From contig JAOAEQ010000030.1 of assembly GCA_026416715.1 (NCBI GenBank), forward strand, positions 1-33,101: DNA of 33,101 nt, given 5' to 3'. The notes below the pieces were generated by a model. It worked only from the letters and a program-made list of their open reading frames with translations. It ran no database searches and had not been told where the DNA came from. The first letter of the stretch is position 1, and every line of letters begins with the position of its first letter. Source of the DNA: a bacterium. GTDB taxonomy: Bacteria; UBP4; UBA4092; JAOAEQ01. Below are positions 17,039 to 25,995 of this stretch, one piece after another. The position numbers were made by a program, and so were the translations under genes.

Positions 17039-17593
17039 ATGAAAAAAATATTAGGTATCGTGGGTAGTCCACGAAAGAACGGGAACACCGATATTTTAGT
17101 TTCCAAAATCATCGAAGGCGCAAAGAGTCAAGCAGCGAAAACCGATACGGTTTATCTCGCTGATTTGGATATCCGAGAATGCGATGGATGCCACGTTTGC
17201 TGGAAAGGGAATCCGTGTAGTAAACAGGATGATATGAACGCGATATATTCAAAAATTATTGATAGCGATATTATTATTTTCGGTACGCCGGTATATTGGT
17301 ATGGACCGACTGCATTGATGAAAATGTTTATCGACCGGTTCGTGTATTTCAACTGCCCTGAAAATAGAAAGAAGATTGTAAGGAAACAAGCGATTATTGC
17401 GGTTCCGTTTGAAGAAGATAATCCTGCTACTGCATCGCTAGTAGAAACCTTTTTCGAGAAATGTTTCGATTATCTTCAGATAGAACTAATCGCAAAACTT
17501 ATTGTAGGTGGGGTTACCCGAAAAGGCGAAATCCTTAAGGAAAAAGACCGAATTGCGGAAGCGTATGAACTTGGGAAAAAAATTAGTGAGTAA
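17039..17593 (+). CDS. Iron-sulfur flavoprotein / NADPH-dependent FMN reductase family
   Basis: A 184-residue flavodoxin-like protein. The FMN phosphate loop is GSPRKNGNTDIL near the N-terminus. ECDGCHVCWKGNPCSKQDDM follows, a CX2CX2CX5C cluster resembling the compact [4Fe-4S] motif of archaeal-type iron-sulfur flavoproteins. FGTPVYWYGPTALMKMFIDR is the usual FMN-ring-contacting block. Members shuttle electrons from NAD(P)H or ferredoxin; the acceptor is unknown. The frame is open from 16976, but CCGGAG just upstream and the family N-terminus (MKKILGIVGSPR) support ATG 17039. Confidence 0.9.
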   Translation: MKKILGIVGSPRKNGNTDILVSKIIEGAKSQAAKTDTVYLADLDIRECDGCHVCWKGNPCSKQDDMNAIYSKIIDSDIIIFGTPVYWYGPTALMKMFIDRFVYFNCPENRKKIVRKQAIIAVPFEEDNPATASLVETFFEKCFDYLQIELIAKLIVGGVTRKGEILKEKDRIAEAYELGKKISE

Positions 17594-17732
17594 CGACGAT
17601 TCACGCTATTGAGATAAGTAAGCTTATCATAGTAAGATAATCAAACAAATATTATGGAAATAATCGCCGTGATTCATCTCCGAAATTTGCATTTTTAAAT
17701 AAAATGGTTTTGTATATCTATCGTATATCTTT

Positions 17733-18326
17733 ATGATAATCGGGTTAGTCGGAACAATCGGTTCAGGAAAAGGCGTTTGCGCGGAATATTTGGTTCAAAA
17801 AGGATTTGAATATTGTTCGTTATCCGATGAGATTCGCGCAGAGCTTAAATCTCGAGGTATGCCGGAAACCCGGGAATTACTAACGGAAATCGGCAATGAG
17901 CTACGCGCTAAATTCGGCCCCGCGATACTTGCCGAACGGGTATTAAGCCGGCTGGTTCCTGGGAAAAATTATGTGGTAGATTCTATTCGTAATCCTGAAG
18001 AAGTGAAAGCATTGCGAACTCGTGAAGATTTCGTGCTTATCCGAATAGATGCGCCGGTACAACTTAGATTCAACCGAATTCAAGCAAGAGCACGACCGGG
18101 AGATGTGCAAACCTTCGCTCAATTCCTGGCACAGGAAAAAGCTGAATCTGAAAGTCCCGACCCGAATCGTCAGCAGTTGCAAGCTACCGCAGAAATGGCA
18201 GAATTCACCGTAATCAATGATTCTACGCTAGAGGAGTTGTATAGACAAATTGATACCCTATTGGAAAAGATTAATAATATGAAGAGAGATAAGCCGCAAA
18301 TAAACGCAGATCAGTCGCAAAAGTAA
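17733..18326 (+). CDS. P-loop (deoxy)nucleotide/dephospho-CoA kinase-like protein
   Basis: A 197-residue kinase of the AAA_18/CoaE-like type. Walker A is GTIGSGKG (7-14). Then come SLSDEIRAELKSRG, a Walker-B-like NYVVDSIRNPEEV and a lid with RFNRIQARARPGD. The protein stands next to a dCMP-deaminase-type gene, and similar uncharacterised kinases often do, so a deoxynucleotide kinase role is plausible; dephospho-CoA kinase is the alternative. The last 15 or so residues (MKRDKPQINADQSQK) are encoded by a dispersed repeat and are probably not part of the ancestral protein. No clear Shine-Dalgarno precedes ATG 17733. Confidence 0.8.
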   Translation: MIIGLVGTIGSGKGVCAEYLVQKGFEYCSLSDEIRAELKSRGMPETRELLTEIGNELRAKFGPAILAERVLSRLVPGKNYVVDSIRNPEEVKALRTREDFVLIRIDAPVQLRFNRIQARARPGDVQTFAQFLAQEKAESESPDPNRQQLQATAEMAEFTVINDSTLEELYRQIDTLLEKINNMKRDKPQINADQSQK

Positions 18327-18354
18327 GATTGATCTGTGTCTAGCTGCGGCTAGA
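18290..18354. repeat. Palindromic repeat across the kinase stop codon
   Basis: Nested inverted repeats: CAGATCA (18307-18313) with TGATCTG (18330-18336), an outer GCCGCA near 18292 with TGCGGC (18345-18350), and TCTAGC/GCTAGA (18339-18344, 18349-18354). They span the kinase stop (18324-18326) and end 7 bp before the next start codon. Confidence 0.65.
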
Positions 18355-18360
18355 AATGTT

Positions 18361-18879
18361 ATGGCAAAGAAGAAGATAAATATGGCGCAGAAACAGGAGA
18401 AACATGTTCGGCCGGATTGGGATGAATATTTTATCAATATTTCACGAGAAGTGGGAAAACGAGCGACCTGCGACCGTGGTCGGTCGGGTGCGGTGATTGT
18501 GAAAGATAAACGAATCCTCTGTACCGGTTATGTCGGTGCGCCAGTCGGATTACCGCATTGCGATGAAATCGGGCATTTATTTAAAACGGTATATCGCGCA
18601 GATGGAACGAAATCCGAGCATTGTGTTCGAACCACGCATGCGGAAATGAACGCCATAGTTCAAGCGGCACGATACGGTATTGCTATCGACGGGGCGACCA
18701 TCTATTGCCGGATGACCCCGTGTCTCGATTGCGCGAAAGCAATAATCAATGCTGGAATTAAACGGGTAGTCTGTGAGAAAAGATATCATGCTGACCAGGA
18801 TACCGTTAAGTTTTTCAAACAAGCAGGAATAGAACTCAAGATACTATCTGAGGAAGTAGAAACATATCCGCGAATGTAA
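18361..18879 (+). CDS. dCMP deaminase-type zinc enzyme
   Basis: A 172-residue cytidine/deoxycytidylate deaminase. The zinc site is complete: TTHAEMNAIVQAA (His93, catalytic Glu95) and MTPCLDCAKAIINAG (Cys121, Cys124). The N-terminal WDEYFINISREVGKRATCDR and VIVKDKRILCTGY, plus the CDEIGHLF insertion with extra Cys/His, match dCMP deaminases, which make dUMP for thymidylate synthesis; ComEB is a near relative. ATG 18361 or 18382 could be the start. A repeat fills the gap to the upstream kinase gene. Confidence 0.92.
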   Translation: MAKKKINMAQKQEKHVRPDWDEYFINISREVGKRATCDRGRSGAVIVKDKRILCTGYVGAPVGLPHCDEIGHLFKTVYRADGTKSEHCVRTTHAEMNAIVQAARYGIAIDGATIYCRMTPCLDCAKAIINAGIKRVVCEKRYHADQDTVKFFKQAGIELKILSEEVETYPRM

Positions 18880-18884
18880 TACCC

Positions 18885-18925
18885 CAAATGCTCAATATAA
18901 ATTTATGTGTTGAGAGTTGCATTTG
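18885..18925. terminator. Candidate hairpin between convergent genes
   Basis: CAAATGC (18885-18891) pairs with GCATTTG (18919-18925), with a further TCAA/TTGA inside. It sits in the 51-bp gap between the convergent dCMP deaminase and GT-C-like genes, where a bidirectional terminator is expected. No strong T-run is visible. Confidence 0.35.
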
Positions 18926-18930
18926 TATAT

Positions 18931-20577
18931 TTAGGATTTATGTTGCCAAAATCTAAAGGTATTCTGACATCTTGTAATGAGCTCAGCATTTGATGGTATA
19001 TCCTTTACGTAGATAACATATCCATCATCGTAATAAACTTTCACCCAGCCAGCGGTTTTCGCTAACGTTCTGTCGAGCAAACTATCTTTGCTAATGATAA
19101 AATAATTTATGTTGTATTTCTCTAACACCTGTTGCCAGCCATCCCAGACTTCGGTAACGGTATAGAAATCTTTTAAGAATTTACTGCCGAAAATATCAAA
19201 TCGATTATCGGTAAACACCAGATGTTTTGGGTATAACCGCCACATCAGGTATCCAGAAGAATTTATCTCATTGAACATATTTCCGGTAAAATCATTAGCG
19301 AGAATAAAATCAGCTGCGTAAACTGGATAGTCTCGAATCCTGAATCCCGGCCCTTGAATGGTTTCGAAGTTCAACTTAATTTGCCCTTCAATAAAAAGGA
19401 CGTAACTAAAAACCAGAATTATTAGAACACTCGCGATGATTTTATTCCATTCAAATTTATGTGGTTTACTAGCAGGAGCAAGTTCTGCCATAATATCACT
19501 CGGTTCCTCAACTGATAAGGATGCGGTTCCCTCGTTCCGATTTTTAGCATCGGATAGAGTACCTTTGCTCATTGTCCAGAGATTCTGCCAGGTTAACGCA
19601 AAATGTTTGCCGACAATCGGGGCAGCGATAATCCCAAATAACGGCAAATGTCGAACATGATTTAATGATTGATGTAAAAAGAAAATAACCAAGATTAAAT
19701 CTGTTGGAGTGACTGCGGTTAATGACCAAGCGAACGAGATAATCAGGAGGAGAATCAGGAGTTCATAAAAATGGGTATAATGGAAATCCGGGGATTTAAG
19801 TTCGCCGATACTCTCGACCAGCGTTTTATCTTTCATAACGTCAATCGTTAACTTAAATACTTTATATCCATATGGATTAATTAGCGAAGCGAGAAGGACG
19901 AGGAGAAGGATAATCGCTAGTATTTTTGTTTGCTCGGTTGGTAGCGGTTGCCGTAATATTTTACTGTTCAACTTTGCAATAAGATTACCGACCAGAAAAC
20001 TGCCGACCAAGATAATTCCCAGAATTGCGCCGCCGTGCAAGTTAACCCAGAATATCATTAAGATAGGAAATAATGCTAGGTAGCGTATAGCGATTTTTTT
20101 ATCAGGTTTATCGGTTATTGAATAGAGGAGAAATAAATAGCTGGCCATCAGCAGATAGCTAAAAATCGGCGGCCGGGGATAAAGCGTATGTCGAGAAGCC
20201 AACGCTGCTATCAAGGTAACCAGTAAAGCGATATACGGATTTTTTGCACGGTTGCGAACAACGAAGAATAATATCGCAAAAGTAGCAACAATAATTATTG
20301 ATTTAAAAAAGATAAATCCTTTAATTCCAATCGTATCATAGACCAGAAAGAAGATAACCTGTGCAAGCCATTCGTGATTAACCCACGGTAAATCCAATGA
20401 AGTATATGCGAAAATATCATTTTGTGGTAATGCTCGATGTTCAACGATATACTCACCGGTTCGAAGGTGCCACCATTCATCAGTACTGGTGCGAATCGCA
20501 TAGAACGAGATTGAAAATACCGTTAGCATTACAATGATAAATAATCCTGTTAACCAACCTCGTTCTTGGGCAGACAA
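18931..20577 (-). CDS. Polytopic GT-C-like membrane protein
   Basis: About 548 residues with some ten hydrophobic helices. A short soluble C-terminal part follows (VFTDNRFDIFGSKFLKDFY, INYFIISKDSLLDRTLAKTA). After the first helix comes TSTDEWWHLRTGEYI, an acidic loop of the type found in GT-C-fold enzymes and their uncharacterised relatives, followed by LPQNDIFAYTSLDLPWVNHE. Such proteins use lipid-linked sugars or remain unassigned; I cannot name the substrate. The frame opens at TTG 20583, but GGGAGGAGGG (complement of 20585-20594) is too close for it and suits TTG 20577. Confidence 0.72.
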   Translation of the reverse strand: MSAQERGWLTGLFIIVMLTVFSISFYAIRTSTDEWWHLRTGEYIVEHRALPQNDIFAYTSLDLPWVNHEWLAQVIFFLVYDTIGIKGFIFFKSIIIVATFAILFFVVRNRAKNPYIALLVTLIAALASRHTLYPRPPIFSYLLMASYLFLLYSITDKPDKKIAIRYLALFPILMIFWVNLHGGAILGIILVGSFLVGNLIAKLNSKILRQPLPTEQTKILAIILLLVLLASLINPYGYKVFKLTIDVMKDKTLVESIGELKSPDFHYTHFYELLILLLIISFAWSLTAVTPTDLILVIFFLHQSLNHVRHLPLFGIIAAPIVGKHFALTWQNLWTMSKGTLSDAKNRNEGTASLSVEEPSDIMAELAPASKPHKFEWNKIIASVLIILVFSYVLFIEGQIKLNFETIQGPGFRIRDYPVYAADFILANDFTGNMFNEINSSGYLMWRLYPKHLVFTDNRFDIFGSKFLKDFYTVTEVWDGWQQVLEKYNINYFIISKDSLLDRTLAKTAGWVKVYYDDGYVIYVKDIPSNAELITRCQNTFRFWQHKS

Positions 20578-20738
20578 AATCAATCCCTCCTCCCTGAATT
20601 TGCCAGAGTTAATAATTAATCATATAATTTATTATGGATACATTATACATAACAACCCCGCAAACACGAAAATATAAACGTATGAAATAGATAATTTTAA
20701 TTACGTAGTGTTGTTAATGGGCGTACGTGGTTACATAT

Positions 20739-22160
20739 ATGAAAATTGAACGAGCATTACTCATCAATCCGCCATCCGGCTTATACCGTCGGGATGATCG
20801 TTGTCAGTCAAAAGTTGAAGACCAGACCGTTGCGGTTATCTTTCCACCGATTGAACTCGCTTATTTAGCGGCGATACTCGAACAGCAGGGGGTTATCTGT
20901 CAGATTCAAGATTATCCGGTTACCGGTAGCGATTGGGATATTTTTCGGGCTCATCTCCATCAATTCCAACCGCAGATGCTGGTGATTAATGCAACGACGC
21001 CGACAATGGTAACCGATTTACAATCCGCAACGATCGCTAAGTCCGTTGATCCGGAGATAATCACTGTTGCTCGCAGTGAATATTTCAGCTTTTACGACGA
21101 GCGAGTATTGAACGATTTTCCCCACGTTGATATTCTTCTCCGCGGAGAAGCAGAATTGACTATCGCTGAACTAGTCACCGCATCTGATTTACGTACTGTC
21201 TCGGGAATAACATTTCGTAGCGAAAAAAATGAGATTATTCGAAATCCTGACCGACCGTTACTAGCTAATTTAGACATACTGCCGTTTCCGGCACGACATC
21301 TACTCGATAATCGGTTGTATCGCAGTCCGGAAAATGATGAACCGATAACCGTTATTCAAACCAGTCGAGGGTGTCCCGCTCGATGTATCTTCTGTTCAGC
21401 GCCGCTCGTTGCCGGATATAAAGTTCGGATGCGGAGTCCAGAAAATGTTGTCGCTGAAGTTGAAGAATGCGTAACCCAATTCGGAATTAAAAATTTCCTG
21501 TTCAATGCGGATACATTCACCTGGGATAAAAATTGGGTGATTGATTTATGCCGGAAATTAGTTGCTATGAACTTAGATATTCGCTGGGGTGCAAATTCCC
21601 GAGTTGATACCGTTGATTTAGAGATGCTACAATGGATGAAAAAAGCGGGATGTTGGGTGGTTGGATATGGGATAGAAAGCGGGTCGCAGGAACTCCTTAA
21701 TAAAATGAAAAAAGGGATTACGCTAGATAAAATTCGAACGGCAATTAGCCTAACGAAACAAGCGAAATTAAAGACGCACGCGTTCTATGTTTTCGGACTC
21801 CCTTGGGAAACTGAAACAACGATTCGAGAAACGATTCGGTTAGCGAAAGAACTTGATACCGATTTTTTCGATTTCAATATTGTTTATCCGCTGCCGGGAA
21901 CCGAGCTGTATGCCCTTGTCCAGGAAGAAAATCTTTTCGTGGTATCCGATGCGAGTCAAGCGAGTTACGCTACCCCAGCGGTTCGGTCTTATTCGCTTTC
22001 ACCGAAACAGTTAGAGAAATATCGAAAATCAGCACTCTGGCAATTGTATCTCCGTCCGCATTATATTTTCCGCACTCTTTTTACTGCAGGTAGTCCTCGA
22101 ATTATGTTAAACTATCTTCGTTTTGCGTATCGTCGAACACTAAATCTACTGAAAAATTGA
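20739..22160 (+). CDS. B12-binding-type radical SAM protein
   Basis: A 473-residue protein of the BchE-like class. The N-terminal domain (ALLINPPSGLY, PPIELAYLAAILEQQG, MLVINATTPTM) has the cobalamin-binding fold, although the usual GGxH(P/A)T strand is replaced by VARSEYFSFYDERVL, so B12 binding is doubtful. The radical SAM core has TSRGCPARCIFCSAP (Cys212, 216, 219 hold the 4Fe-4S cluster), then WGANSRVDTVDLEML, GYGIESGSQELLNKMKKG and FYVFGLPWETE. ATG 20739 is preferred over GTG 20727. The product is unknown; neighbours suggest lipid or glycan modification. Confidence 0.9.
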   Translation: MKIERALLINPPSGLYRRDDRCQSKVEDQTVAVIFPPIELAYLAAILEQQGVICQIQDYPVTGSDWDIFRAHLHQFQPQMLVINATTPTMVTDLQSATIAKSVDPEIITVARSEYFSFYDERVLNDFPHVDILLRGEAELTIAELVTASDLRTVSGITFRSEKNEIIRNPDRPLLANLDILPFPARHLLDNRLYRSPENDEPITVIQTSRGCPARCIFCSAPLVAGYKVRMRSPENVVAEVEECVTQFGIKNFLFNADTFTWDKNWVIDLCRKLVAMNLDIRWGANSRVDTVDLEMLQWMKKAGCWVVGYGIESGSQELLNKMKKGITLDKIRTAISLTKQAKLKTHAFYVFGLPWETETTIRETIRLAKELDTDFFDFNIVYPLPGTELYALVQEENLFVVSDASQASYATPAVRSYSLSPKQLEKYRKSALWQLYLRPHYIFRTLFTAGSPRIMLNYLRFAYRRTLNLLKN

Positions 22161-22319
22161 GAGCTATCTAACTATACACACAGTTTACAATCTAATATCG
22201 GAAGAACTAAAGTTCAGAAACCGACGACTAACGTCTCGTAGAACATAGATTTTCTAACCAACATTAGTTGAAGGTTATATAACTTTAGCTAGCCTTATTT
22301 AAATCTATTAAAGACTCTT
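22161..22319. repeat. Intergenic string of short palindromic words
   Basis: Within 159 bp I count GAAC-TAAA-GTTC (22204-22215), GACG-ACTAA-CGTC (22223-22235) and CAAC-ATTA-GTTG near 22260, several with an A/T-rich centre. The start codon of the following hydrolase closes the segment. No ORF or clear terminator is present. Confidence 0.5.
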
Positions 22320-25169
22320 ATGAACTTGAATAAACGTCAATTCCGTTTTCCCCCTGTAGAATATCGAAGTGCACCGTTCTGGTCTTGGAATGATAAACTT
22401 GAACCGCAGGAATTAGTTCGGCAAATTAACGAAATGAAACAGCAGGGACTCGGTGGATTTTTTATGCATGCGCGTAGCGGATTGATTACACCATATCTTT
22501 CGAAAGAATGGATGGCTTGTATTCGCGCTGCGGTTAAAGCTGCGAAAAAGAATAAGATGTTCGCCTGGTTATATGATGAAGACCGATGGCCAAGCGGGTT
22601 TGCTGGCGGAATTGTTCCAAAGCTATCGAAGAGTTATCGGATGAAAGCGCTCGAATACAACGCTAAAACCAAACGATTTAAAATAGTAACAATGCCGATG
22701 AACAATCCGTGGTTTAACCATACCTGTTATGTAGATACTTTGAATCCGAAAGCAATCGCTGCGTTTATCCATAGCACGCACGAAGCATATGCCCGAGTTT
22801 GCGGCGCCGAGTTCGGGAAAACTATTCCCGGCATTTTCACCGATGAACCAAATTACCATCTTGATAATTTTTCAATACCAAGTGTTCCTTGGACAACTGG
22901 ATTTCGGCACTATTTCAAAACGAAAAATGGGTATGACCTTCAGCCGCATGTGATATCGTTATTCTTAAATAAAGGAAACTATTATCAGGTTCGGTTCGAT
23001 TATTGGAAAACAGTTGCCAGTTTGTTTGTTGAAGCATATACCAAACAGATTTATGATTGGTGCGAGCAACACGGTCTCCAATCTACTGGACATATGCTAT
23101 GTGAAGATAACCTGATGATACAGACGAAGTGGATAGGTTCAGCGATGCCGCATTACGAATATATGCAGCAGCCGGGTATAGACCATTTAGGACGAAATAT
23201 CAACGATATCATGACGGCAAAACAGGTTGGTTCCGTAGCGAGCCAACTTGGGATTAAACGGGTTTTATCCGAGATGTTTGGATGTAGTGGGCAGAACATG
23301 AGTTTTTTAGACCGAAAATGGATTGCGGATTGGCATTTTATCCATGGGATAAATTTTATAAATGAGCATTTATGCCTATATTCAATGAAAGGAAGAAGGA
23401 AACGGGATTATCCACCAAACCTATATTATCAGCAACCGTGGTGGAAGTATAACCGGTTCATTCAGGATTATTTCGCACGATTGAGTTATGTTCTTTCGCA
23501 AGGGGAACGGGTTAATTCCGTTCTGGTTTTACATCCGATTGGCAGTGCGTGGAGTGTATATACACCATTGGATAAAAAGGCAGTCGAAACTTATAACACG
23601 GCTTTTATAACGTTAAGTCAGAATTTATTAGCTGCCCATTGGGATTTTGATTATGGCGATGAAACGATTCTTGCAAAATATGGAAAGATTGATGGGAACC
23701 GATTCTGTGTTGGAAAACAAAAATATCAAGTGGTAATTATGCCACCAAGTTTAACCTGGCAGGAAAGTACCGTTGACTTATTAAACCAATTCCTTGCAGC
23801 GAATGGGAAAGTGGTTAAAATACCGCCATATCCGAGCTTGGTTGACGGTAAAAAAGATACAGCGATTAATCGGATTCTAGTCCGGTCGGTACCTGGTTCA
23901 CTCGAGTGCGATACCATAGATAAAATATTATCGCAATTCATTGAAAAAGAGATTACTATATTCGACTTGCAAGGAAAAAATATTCCGGAAATCTGGTATC
24001 ATCATCGGAAAATCGGCAAAACGGACTTCTACTTTTTTGCGAACACCAATCACGAGCGAGCATATGAAGCAGAAGTTCAAATCGCACAAACTGGTTCTTG
24101 GGAATTATGGGACGCCTCTACCGGTGAAATTACTCCTTTATGCACAATGCAAACCAACAAACAAACGCGAATTCGGTTACCATTTATTCCCGCCGGGTCA
24201 TATCTACTCCGGTGTAATCCAGAATCAGGCAACTTCAGCCGGATTCGACTCAAACAGTCATTACCTTCAAAAATTATCCGTAACATTGCCTTAGCTTCGA
24301 AATGGAGATACATTCGGCAGACTGAAAATGCGCTTACTCTGGATTACTGTCGATATCAACTCAACTCGAAACGTTGGAGTGCACGAATGCCAGTGATAAA
24401 AGTTTACGAGTTAATACGGCAACAGAGTATCGGGACTGCGTTTAAGATCCGATATAATTTCGAAGTCGGATTCCAGCTAACATCGGGTCAACGAGTATGG
24501 CTGGTAGTAGAGACACCGGAAAAATATCATATAACAGTTAATAGCCAAAAGGTATCTCAATTTCAGTTGAAAGACTTCTGGTATGATATCAGTTTTAAGA
24601 AAATCGATATCAGCGCGTTCATCAAGTTTGGGAATAATACGATTGAGTTAGCTGGTAACGTAGATAAAGAAACGGAAATAGAAAGCTGTTATCTCATTGG
24701 CGATTTTGCAGTTCAATCGACTGTTGATAACTCGTTCAAATTGGTAGATGAACATTCGTTTCTCCGTTCCGGGGATTGGGTGAAACAAGGATACCCATTT
24801 TATGCCGGGTCGATTGTCGTGGCGCAAGAAATTAAACTTGATATCAAACCGAAACAGCAAATATACCTAGAATTCGATAGAATCGATGCAACGGTTTGCG
24901 AGGTATGGGTTAATCAGGAAAAGGTTACTACCTGGTATTGGTCGCCATATACAGTTGACGTAACCAAGTATCTGAACAAGCGGGGAAACCAACGGATTGA
25001 ATTGAAGTTGGTTAATTCGTTACGGAATTTATTAGGGCCGCATCATCATCAACAGGGGGAATTATTGTTCGTAGGTCCCGGTAGTTTTCGCGATTGGAAC
25101 AACTGGACGGATAAATATCATTTCGTTCCCTTTGGAATCAAAGGCGGGAAACTAGTAATTTATCAATAA
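22320..25169 (+). CDS. GH106-like glycoside hydrolase (alpha-L-rhamnosidase type)
   Basis: A 949-residue enzyme. The N-terminal TIM-barrel part has YRSAPFWSWNDKLEPQELVR, GGFFMHARSGLITPYLS, WLYDEDRWPSGFAGG, IPGIFTDEPNY, STGHMLCEDNL and VLSEMFGCSGQNM, a run typical of the GH106/alpha-L-rhamnosidase-like family, with acidic residues in the last three placed like catalytic or metal-binding ones. C-terminal beta-sandwich domains include PFYAGSIVVAQEIKL and CEVWVNQEKV...WSPYTVDVTKYL. There is no signal peptide, so it should work in the cytoplasm on imported oligosaccharide or on a precursor. The true substrate is not determinable. Confidence 0.85.
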   Translation: MNLNKRQFRFPPVEYRSAPFWSWNDKLEPQELVRQINEMKQQGLGGFFMHARSGLITPYLSKEWMACIRAAVKAAKKNKMFAWLYDEDRWPSGFAGGIVPKLSKSYRMKALEYNAKTKRFKIVTMPMNNPWFNHTCYVDTLNPKAIAAFIHSTHEAYARVCGAEFGKTIPGIFTDEPNYHLDNFSIPSVPWTTGFRHYFKTKNGYDLQPHVISLFLNKGNYYQVRFDYWKTVASLFVEAYTKQIYDWCEQHGLQSTGHMLCEDNLMIQTKWIGSAMPHYEYMQQPGIDHLGRNINDIMTAKQVGSVASQLGIKRVLSEMFGCSGQNMSFLDRKWIADWHFIHGINFINEHLCLYSMKGRRKRDYPPNLYYQQPWWKYNRFIQDYFARLSYVLSQGERVNSVLVLHPIGSAWSVYTPLDKKAVETYNTAFITLSQNLLAAHWDFDYGDETILAKYGKIDGNRFCVGKQKYQVVIMPPSLTWQESTVDLLNQFLAANGKVVKIPPYPSLVDGKKDTAINRILVRSVPGSLECDTIDKILSQFIEKEITIFDLQGKNIPEIWYHHRKIGKTDFYFFANTNHERAYEAEVQIAQTGSWELWDASTGEITPLCTMQTNKQTRIRLPFIPAGSYLLRCNPESGNFSRIRLKQSLPSKIIRNIALASKWRYIRQTENALTLDYCRYQLNSKRWSARMPVIKVYELIRQQSIGTAFKIRYNFEVGFQLTSGQRVWLVVETPEKYHITVNSQKVSQFQLKDFWYDISFKKIDISAFIKFGNNTIELAGNVDKETEIESCYLIGDFAVQSTVDNSFKLVDEHSFLRSGDWVKQGYPFYAGSIVVAQEIKLDIKPKQQIYLEFDRIDATVCEVWVNQEKVTTWYWSPYTVDVTKYLNKRGNQRIELKLVNSLRNLLGPHHHQQGELLFVGPGSFRDWNNWTDKYHFVPFGIKGGKLVIYQ

Positions 25170-25171
25170 AA

Positions 25172-25265
25172 TCTAATCTGTATAACCACAGATTAACCCA
25201 GATGGACACGGTAAATCGGTGTAAAATGTAATTTTGTTTATAGTAATCTGTGTAATCTGCGTTGT
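25172..25265. repeat. Dispersed-type repeat between the hydrolase and GT2 genes
   Basis: It begins 2 bp after the hydrolase stop: AATCTGT (25175-25181) and ACAGATT (25188-25194) form a perfect hairpin, followed by CCCAGATGGACACGG, ATCGGTGT and GTAATCTGTGTAATCTGCG. The repeated AGATTAA/ATCTGTG wording resembles the segment at 18290-18354. It runs up to the GT2 start codon. Confidence 0.55.
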
Positions 25266-25266
25266 C

Positions 25267-25995
25267 ATGATTTATATTTGTTTACCGGCATATAACGAAG
25301 AAAAAAGTTTACCGAAATTGTTCGATAAATTTATCAGACTAATTGAAGCTGAACCAGGTGAATATCGGATTATTTTGGTTAATGACGGAAGTCGGGATAG
25401 AACGCAATATATTGCGGAACACTATCAGTCGCAATTACCGCTCGAGATAGTAACCCATCCTGAGAATCGCGGGTTAGGAGAAGCAATTAAAACTGCATTC
25501 AAAGCAGCGATAACTCACGCGCAAGATGATGATATTATCGTCAACCTTGATGCGGATAATACCCACGACCCGAATGTTATCCCGCGATTAATTGAACAAA
25601 TTACCGCCGGAGCGGATATCGTTATAGCATCTCGTTATCAGCCGGGCAGTAACCAGATTGGGGTTCCCGTGCTACGTCGGATTTGTAGTTGGGGCGCGCG
25701 ATATGTTTTTCGATTTTATCTTCCGATAAAATCGGTTAAAGATTATACCTGCGGATATCGGGCGTATCGCGCAAGGTTAATTAAACAAGGGTTTGCTGAA
25801 TATGGCGATGCGCTCATCGAAGCGAAAGGGTTCGCTTGTACCGACGAACTCCTAATTAAACTAAGCCGATTGACTACGAAAATTTCGGAAGTACCGTTTA
25901 TACTGCGCTATGACCTTAAAGATAGCCCGAGTAAAATTAATATTCCGAAAACTGTTTTCGCTACACTCAAACTTCTTTGGAAAAACCGCAGATAA
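25267..25995 (+). CDS. Family 2 glycosyltransferase
   Basis: A 242-residue GT-A protein without membrane helices. MIYICLPAYNEEKSLPKLF is the usual start of GT2, IILVNDGSRDRTQ the nucleotide-sugar Asp motif and IIVNLDADNTHDPNVI the DxD metal site. IVIASRYQPGSN and DYTCGYRAYRA resemble polyprenyl-phosphate mannosyl/glucosyltransferases (DPM1-like), which would make a lipid-linked sugar donor for GT-C enzymes such as the 18931-20577 product. An upstream extension to TTG 25234 is repeat-derived, so ATG 25267 is chosen. Confidence 0.9.
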   Translation: MIYICLPAYNEEKSLPKLFDKFIRLIEAEPGEYRIILVNDGSRDRTQYIAEHYQSQLPLEIVTHPENRGLGEAIKTAFKAAITHAQDDDIIVNLDADNTHDPNVIPRLIEQITAGADIVIASRYQPGSNQIGVPVLRRICSWGARYVFRFYLPIKSVKDYTCGYRAYRARLIKQGFAEYGDALIEAKGFACTDELLIKLSRLTTKISEVPFILRYDLKDSPSKINIPKTVFATLKLLWKNRR

